Shown piece after piece: positions 5,904 through 9,680 of a DNA stretch of 9,680 nt. The number at the start of each line of letters is the position of its first letter. The first letter of the stretch is position 1. Under the pieces are notes generated by a model, which searched no databases, had not been told where the DNA came from, and was given only the letters and a program-made list of their open reading frames with translations. Location: assembly GCA_022844585.1 (NCBI GenBank), contig JALHLM010000207.1, positions 1-9,680 of the forward strand, in the 5' to 3' direction. The translations under genes and the position numbers were made by a program. This DNA comes from Pirellulales bacterium. GTDB taxonomy: Bacteria; Planctomycetota; Planctomycetia; Pirellulales; JALHLM01.

Positions 5904-6935
5904 ATGTTTACTCGCCAACAACTCGGCTATTTGCTGACTTTGACCATCGGCCTGGTCACCAAGACCCAAGCCCAACCCTTCGGCCCCCCGCAACCGGGTT
6001 ACCCCCAACCCGTCGCCCCGCAAGCCGCGGTGGCCCCCGCCGCGGTGACCCCGGCGGCCTTCCCACAGGCGGGCTATCCGCCGGCCGGTTACCCGCAGCC
6101 GGTGGTGATGCCGTCGCCGGTGGTGGTGCCGGAACCCCCGGTTCGCCTGGGTTTTCAGTTCGTGATGTGCGACTACGGCATGGCCGTCAGTGCGATCCGT
6201 GACGGCGGACTGGCCCAGCAAGTCGGCCTGTTGCCCGGCGACATTATCGTGCAGATGAACACGTTCCAAATCACCGGTTGGGATCAATATTGCCTGGCCC
6301 TGCACGACGCGGTCTTCAGCCGCGGCGGGCAAGTCGAGATGTGGCTCTACCGGCCGACCCCGGCGGGCTACGAGTTGCAGTACGTGGCCTTCACGATCCA
6401 TGAGGAGCAGATCATCGTCGTCGTCCCGTGCTCGTACCACTACGAGAAGTGCCACAGCCACCACGTGAGCTGCTGGAACGATCGCCTGGTCTACCTGAAC
6501 CACTGCTGGCAGGAACATTGCCACGACGGCAAGGCTCACAATCACCACGGCTTGAACCTGAACTTCCTCGGCAAGGGTGCGAACCTGAACTTCAACAAGG
6601 GCGGCTTGAACGTCAACCTTGGCAACCTGATGCAGAACCAAGGCAAGAGCGGCTTCGGTGGACAGTTCGGTAACTTCAAACCCCAACAGTTCCAGAACCA
6701 GATCAAGCAGCTCAACGGAGGCAACCACTTCCAGAAGCAGATTCAGTCCCAGTTCAACCACAACTTCAAGCCGAAGTTCAACAACCACGGCAACCATAAC
6801 AGCAACCACAATAGCAACTCGTCGCACTTCCGCTCGTCGAACGGCGGCGGTTCGAACAAGAACTCGTCCTCGCAGTTCAGCCGCTCCCACGGCAGCAGCA
6901 TGATGAAGTCCTTCAGCGGGTTTGGTAAGAAATAG
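5904..6935 (+). CDS. Secreted PDZ-domain protein with Cys/His cluster and Asn/Gly-rich tail (343 aa)
   Basis: The domain order is unusual. A signal peptide spans residues 1-23 (hydrophobic LGYLLTLTIGLV, cleavage near TQA-Q). A Pro/Ala/Gly/Tyr linker (24-80) has GYPQP and AGYPxP repeats. A PDZ-like domain covers about 81-150: LGFQFVMCDYGMAVSAI then GGLAQQVGLLPGDIIVQMN, the typical peptide-groove strand and GLxxGDxIxxxN motif. A Cys/His cluster at 176-215 includes C176, H179, C183, H184, H186, H187, C190, H200, C201, H205, C206, H207 and H212-H215, suggesting metal binding or disulphides. The rest is Asn/Gly/Gln/Phe/Ser-rich low complexity with NLNF-type repeats and a basic FSGFGKK end. No protease domain is present, so it is not a DegP/HtrA enzyme. 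Likely an extracellular or wall-associated scaffold; function unknown. The ribosome-binding site is weak (GGGA, 8 nt before ATG). A strong terminator follows. Confidence 0.85.
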   Translation: MFTRQQLGYLLTLTIGLVTKTQAQPFGPPQPGYPQPVAPQAAVAPAAVTPAAFPQAGYPPAGYPQPVVMPSPVVVPEPPVRLGFQFVMCDYGMAVSAIRDGGLAQQVGLLPGDIIVQMNTFQITGWDQYCLALHDAVFSRGGQVEMWLYRPTPAGYELQYVAFTIHEEQIIVVVPCSYHYEKCHSHHVSCWNDRLVYLNHCWQEHCHDGKAHNHHGLNLNFLGKGANLNFNKGGLNVNLGNLMQNQGKSGFGGQFGNFKPQQFQNQIKQLNGGNHFQKQIQSQFNHNFKPKFNNHGNHNSNHNSNSSHFRSSNGGGSNKNSSSQFSRSHGSSMMKSFSGFGKK

Positions 6936-6967
6936 TCCCCGCGATAAGTAAGACGTTACGAACCAAC

Positions 6968-7012
6968 GCCGCCCGGGTCACTCGCAAGAGCCCCGGGCGG
7001 CTTCGTTTGTTG
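6968..7012 (+). terminator. Rho-independent terminator after the PDZ gene
   Basis: GCCGCCCGGG (6968-6977) and CCCGGGCGGC (6992-7001) form a perfect 10-bp GC stem with a 14-nt loop, followed by the T-rich tail TTCGTTTGTT. It lies 33 nt after the PDZ stop codon. On the minus strand the stem is followed by GTTGGTTCGT, so it may also stop transcription from the convergent lipoprotein gene that ends at 7083. Confidence 0.85.
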
Positions 7013-7082
7013 GGGGCCCTCCCGAGATTGCAGAAGGCCACCTCGAGGCCAGCAGTCGCATGCCATCGGCGAGAGTGACTGG

Positions 7083-7937
7083 CTACTGCGGCGCGTCGTT
7101 CAACGGGAACAAGCCGTCTTGTTGCGATTGAGCGAGGCGAATGAGCACCAACCGCCCTGTCGCGCCGCCGGAGACGTCCTCGGTGAAGAAGTAACTGCCG
7201 AGAGAACCGTCGGTGGAAGCCGCGCCGCCGAGCACAAGAATCTGCCCCGGCTGCAGTGGCACGTCGATCTTCAGATCGTCGAGCGCCACACGTTCGCGGC
7301 GTGTTTCGATCGTGTACTGCCCTTCGCCGGGCGTGAAGATGCCGCGGGGCGCTCCATGCTGGATTTCCGAGAGGACTTCCAAGCGCACGTGGCCATTGGG
7401 TTGCGGCTTGCCGCTGACGGCAAAGCAGCATTGTGCCTGCTGGTACGATTCGCCCGTGACCTGCTGATCCGTGCGGTTGAACATCGTTAGTCGATCATAG
7501 ACGCGCGAGGCCATGATCTCGCCGCGTCGCCCGGGGCGCATTTGCAGAATGCGGCGCGAGACGTTCGATTCCGCTTGGAGGTCAACTACCACCGCATCGC
7601 TGGCGGGCGCCGGCGACTTCTCGCCGAGCTGCATCAAGCGTTCCAGTTCGACGGGAATGCGCCCCGCCGTGAGCCCCGCTCGAAAACCCTGCGCGCTCAG
7701 CCGCGCGCGGGTTTCGGCCGGTAAAGAAAGTTCGTCAATTTCGGCCCAGATAGGCGTCGCTTGCGCCGTTTCGCCGGGGGGCAACCGCACCAGAAATACT
7801 TCCAGGACGACGCTGTCGGCGGCCAACTTCGGCGGCTGTAGTTCCAGGCCCTTGTGTCGAGGTAACTCGGCGCAGCCGGCGAGCGCGGCCGCAAAAAGCA
7901 GCGAGATCGAGCGCAACAGCCTGGCAAAACGCTGCAT
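7083..7937 (-). CDS. Lipoprotein with secretin-like C-terminal motif, function unknown (284 aa)
   Basis: The start MQRFARLLRSISLLFAAALAGC is a lipoprotein signal peptide with lipobox L19-A20-G21-C22. The +2 residue is Ala, not Asp, so by the E. coli rule it would go to the outer membrane. The rest is soluble: an early strand pair (SVVLEVFLVRLPPGE, 42-56), a helical region (73-106), then a beta-rich part. The end, DVPLQPGQILVLGG (225-238) followed by LGSYFFTED and GRLVLIRLAQ, resembles the last strands of secretin family proteins, where a PGQxxxLGG turn precedes the final strands. There is no full secretin domain and no ring-forming N domains. It could be a truncated relative or a pilotin-like partner, but this is speculation; no family is recognised with confidence. 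It is convergent with the PDZ gene and lies 150 nt after the rhodanese, with a hairpin in between. Confidence 0.75.
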   Translation of the reverse strand: MQRFARLLRSISLLFAAALAGCAELPRHKGLELQPPKLAADSVVLEVFLVRLPPGETAQATPIWAEIDELSLPAETRARLSAQGFRAGLTAGRIPVELERLMQLGEKSPAPASDAVVVDLQAESNVSRRILQMRPGRRGEIMASRVYDRLTMFNRTDQQVTGESYQQAQCCFAVSGKPQPNGHVRLEVLSEIQHGAPRGIFTPGEGQYTIETRRERVALDDLKIDVPLQPGQILVLGGAASTDGSLGSYFFTEDVSGGATGRLVLIRLAQSQQDGLFPLNDAPQ

Positions 7938-7963
7938 CCGTGCGCGTCTGTAAGCCGTGGAAA

Positions 7964-7988
7964 CGCGCCGAGGTCCGGACTCGGCGCG
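7964..7988 (-). terminator. GC-rich hairpin between rhodanese and lipoprotein genes
   Basis: CGCGCCGAG (7964-7972) and CTCGGCGCG (7980-7988) pair perfectly over 9 bp, with a 7-nt loop containing the palindrome TCCGGA. On the minus strand the stem is followed by only TTTCC, so as an intrinsic terminator it is weak. It sits 26 nt before the lipoprotein start, so it could instead be a leader or attenuator structure of that gene. Confidence 0.45.
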
Positions 7989-8087
7989 CGGAAAGACCGA
8001 TGACGACCCGGGACAATAGAGATGTGCGGCGCGGCCGTCAACAGGACCTGTCGCGCCATGGTAGTTACGCCGGACTGCCTGATCCGC

Positions 8088-8963
8088 CTATTCCTGCTTT
8101 TCGCCTTTGACGATCGGCGTGTCGTCGGCGTTGCCCCATTCCTGCCAGCTTCGGTAGTAGTTGCTGACGTCCTTCGCGCCCATCAACTCCATGCCGAAGA
8201 CCATCACCGAGGCGCGGCCGCCGCTTTGGCAATGTGTTGCCGCGGGGCGCTGGAGGTCGATGCCAGCCGAGTTGAATAGTTGGGACAACTCCGCTGCTTC
8301 ACGAAAGCGCCCGGTCTCGGCGTCGAGCAGGTCGACCCACTCCAGGTGCTTGGCGCCAGGAATGGCGCCGGCGCGTTTGTTCTTCAACGCGTCGTCGCCG
8401 CAGAACTCCGCGTCGCTGCGAGTGTCAATAATCTGCAGGTCGCCGGTTTCCAGCGAACGCAGCAGTCCTTCCTTCGTCGCAAGGCGATCGGCGATCGGGC
8501 GCAACTCGGGTTCCGTGGCTTTCCGTTCCGGTGTCGGCGTCGTTTCGATTTCGCGCTGCGCGGCCTGCCAGCCCTTCCAGCCGCCATTTAGCAATCGCAC
8601 GTCGGCGAAATCCCAATAGCGCAGGATCCACCACATCCGCGCGGCGTCCTTCGTCTGGTTGTCATCGTAGAGAACGACTTTGTCACCCGGCGTGAGGCCG
8701 AGCGCGCCGATGCGCTGTTGCCAGCCGGCTACGTCCTGTCCTTGATCGAAACCCTTCGCCCATTCGCTAGCGTCGATCCACAAGGCGCCCGGCACATGTC
8801 CAACGTCGTATTGCTGGCGCGGACGGGCATCGAGCACGACACAGTCGTCGAGGAGGAGCGCTTCCGGCTCGACCAGCAGTTCCGGATTCGCGTATTCATT
8901 CGATGGCGCCTGCGCGAACATCGCGCCCAACAACGCCACCGAGAGGGACAGCGACAGAATCAT
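8088..8963 (-). CDS. Exported tandem-domain rhodanese (sulfurtransferase)
   Basis: Rhodaneses move sulfur from thiosulfate or mercaptopyruvate onto a catalytic cysteine and then to an acceptor. From ATG 8963 the protein is 291 aa, the usual tandem-domain length. Residues 1-18 (MILSLSLSVALLGAMFAQ) form a signal peptide, so it probably acts in the periplasm; most tandem rhodaneses are cytoplasmic. The N-terminal domain has CVVLDARPRQQYDVGHVPGA (41-60) and the LLNGGWKGW helix motif (124-132); the cysteine is replaced at VVLYDDNQ (D100), as expected of the inactive structural half. The C-terminal domain has IIDTRSDAEF, then AGAIPGAKHLEW and the active loop HCQSGGRAS, with catalytic C245 and R250. 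CQSGGR differs from the CRKGVT and CGSGVT loops of classical enzymes. ATG 8963 is preferred over 9017 because AGGAGA lies 6 nt upstream and the signal peptide then starts the protein. The HAAS-like gene ends 84 nt upstream. Confidence 0.9.
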   Translation of the reverse strand: MILSLSLSVALLGAMFAQAPSNEYANPELLVEPEALLLDDCVVLDARPRQQYDVGHVPGALWIDASEWAKGFDQGQDVAGWQQRIGALGLTPGDKVVLYDDNQTKDAARMWWILRYWDFADVRLLNGGWKGWQAAQREIETTPTPERKATEPELRPIADRLATKEGLLRSLETGDLQIIDTRSDAEFCGDDALKNKRAGAIPGAKHLEWVDLLDAETGRFREAAELSQLFNSAGIDLQRPAATHCQSGGRASVMVFGMELMGAKDVSNYYRSWQEWGNADDTPIVKGEKQE

Positions 8964-8969
8964 GATGCG

Positions 8970-8975
8970 TCTCCT
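8970..8975 (-). promoter_or_regulatory. Shine-Dalgarno site fixing the rhodanese start
   Basis: The minus strand reads AGGAGA and then 6 nt to the ATG at 8963. This is the best ribosome-binding site on the minus strand of the window and decides against the in-frame ATG at 9017, which would place a charged 18-residue stretch (METIDYFQSGFIRCRRRI) in front of the signal peptide. Confidence 0.75.
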
Positions 8976-9047
8976 GCAGCGAATGAAGCCCGATTGAAAG
9001 TAGTCTATCGTTTCCAAGCAGGCCTTGCCATCACGCTGCGGTGGATA

Positions 9048-9680
9048 TCACTCTGCCGCGAGTGGCGCCGAGTCGGCGCGCCGGGAGACATGCCAGGCCA
9101 AACCGACCGCGACCAGGAGCGGCAAGGCTGCGAAAAGCCAATTCCCCGCGGGCGGAAAACTGAGCCCGATGGAGAACGAACCGTTGCCCGGCGCAGTAGG
9201 AAGCTTGAGTTGAGTATGCACCAGCGCGCCTAACAGGCATTCCAGCGCGCAGACCGTCCAGAGCCACCGGGCGCCGCTGCCACTTCGCAGGGCCCATCGC
9301 CCAAAGCAAAACGTCACGGTCAACAATGGTACGATCAATCCGGCATGGCAGGCCGTGATCGCCAAGAATTGGCTCCGCCAATTGGTCGACTCCATCGGCT
9401 GCAGCGATCCCAGCATCTGGAGCAACCAATAGGATGCCGTGTAGACCAAAATCGCGAGCGCAATCGTGCAGGGAATCGGCCCCAGCAGAAACACCAGCCA
9501 TGGATGCCGCCCCGCGAAATGTCGCGCGCGGAATTCCGTGGCGAAATGTTTGGCGAGTTGTCGGGGATCGCCGAGACGATCGAATTCCGGCGTCGCCTGA
9601 TGTTCCGCGACGATGTCCTGGGAGTGATCGTCGAACTCGCGCATCACGCGATGCACGTAGAACCGCGGTAGGCGACGACG
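9048..9680 (-). CDS. HAAS-like N-terminal segment plus four-TM membrane protein (5' end outside window)
   Basis: The frame is open from the right edge (210 residues, stop TGA at 9048-9050), so the true start lies beyond 9680. The visible start, RRRLPRFYVHRVMREFDDH, followed by a LGDPRQLAKHFATEFR segment and FAGRHPW, resembles the HAAS/permease-prefix domain (LPxxYVxRxxxELxDH ... LGxPxxLA), which often sits beside PadR-type regulators. Four hydrophobic segments follow (roughly residues 60-90, 103-130, 136-157 and 179-198 counted from the edge), so it is an inner-membrane protein with a cytoplasmic N-terminus. Family knowledge suggests the HAAS segment acts as a sensor or regulatory module coupled to the membrane part; the partner gene is expected just outside the window and cannot be seen. 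It is 84 nt upstream of the rhodanese and may share its transcript. No enzyme motif is visible. Confidence 0.75.
   Translation of the reverse strand, partial: RRRLPRFYVHRVMREFDDHSQDIVAEHQATPEFDRLGDPRQLAKHFATEFRARHFAGRHPWLVFLLGPIPCTIALAILVYTASYWLLQMLGSLQPMESTNWRSQFLAITACHAGLIVPLLTVTFCFGRWALRSGSGARWLWTVCALECLLGALVHTQLKLPTAPGNGSFSIGLSFPPAGNWLFAALPLLVAVGLAWHVSRRADSAPLAAE

Noticed and set aside
5898..6890. 330-codon open frame antisense to the PDZ gene
   Set aside because: It is Val/Ala/Leu-rich low complexity produced by the biased codons of the sense strand. The plus-strand frame has a signal peptide and a PDZ domain and is followed by a terminator.
1..9680. CRISPR array, tRNA, rRNA, integrase/transposase, toxin-antitoxin or defence genes
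   Set aside because: No regularly spaced direct repeats, no cloverleaf or rRNA signature, and no such protein motifs were found on either strand.

Overview
The window looks like a chromosomal stretch from a Planctomycetota bacterium (Pirellulales-like). This is inferred, not proven. The evidence is the high-GC codon use, an exported PQQ-type beta-propeller whose mature end starts with the D-W-P-Q-F-R-G-P signature common in that phylum, a lipid A gene (lpxA) showing a Gram-negative-type envelope, several secreted or membrane proteins of lineage-restricted type, and gene-poor spacers holding palindromes with CGCGAAACACGCG-type arms. I see no rRNA, tRNA, CRISPR array, transposase or phage gene.

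Layout. (1) 1-959, minus strand: a small TPR protein followed 10 nt later by a PfkB-family sugar kinase resembling the kinase half of HldE/RfaE; the kinase runs off the left edge. (2) 960-1195: a divergent intergenic region. (3) 1196-2400, plus strand: lpxA with a GTG start, then a 4-TM small protein only 2 nt downstream. (4) 2401-2709: a gap with no convincing gene. (5) 2710-5346, plus strand: a polytopic GT-C-like membrane protein and an exported PQQ-type beta-propeller protein. (6) 5347-5903: a 557-nt spacer with a strong minus-strand terminator-type hairpin and two large nested inverted-repeat structures. (7) 5904-6935, plus strand: a secreted PDZ protein with a Cys/His cluster and an Asn-rich tail, closed by a clear terminator. 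(8) 7083-9680, minus strand: a partial HAAS-like 4-TM protein, an exported tandem-domain rhodanese, and a lipoprotein with a secretin-like C-terminal motif.

The common theme is the cell envelope. LpxA starts lipid A synthesis. The kinase may act on a heptose or another sugar phosphate. The GT-C-like protein may move sugars from lipid carriers. The beta-propeller, PDZ protein, rhodanese and lipoprotein are all predicted to be exported. No tightly linked multi-gene system stands out. The strongest leads are the structured spacer at 5387-5793 and the unusual architecture of the PDZ protein.
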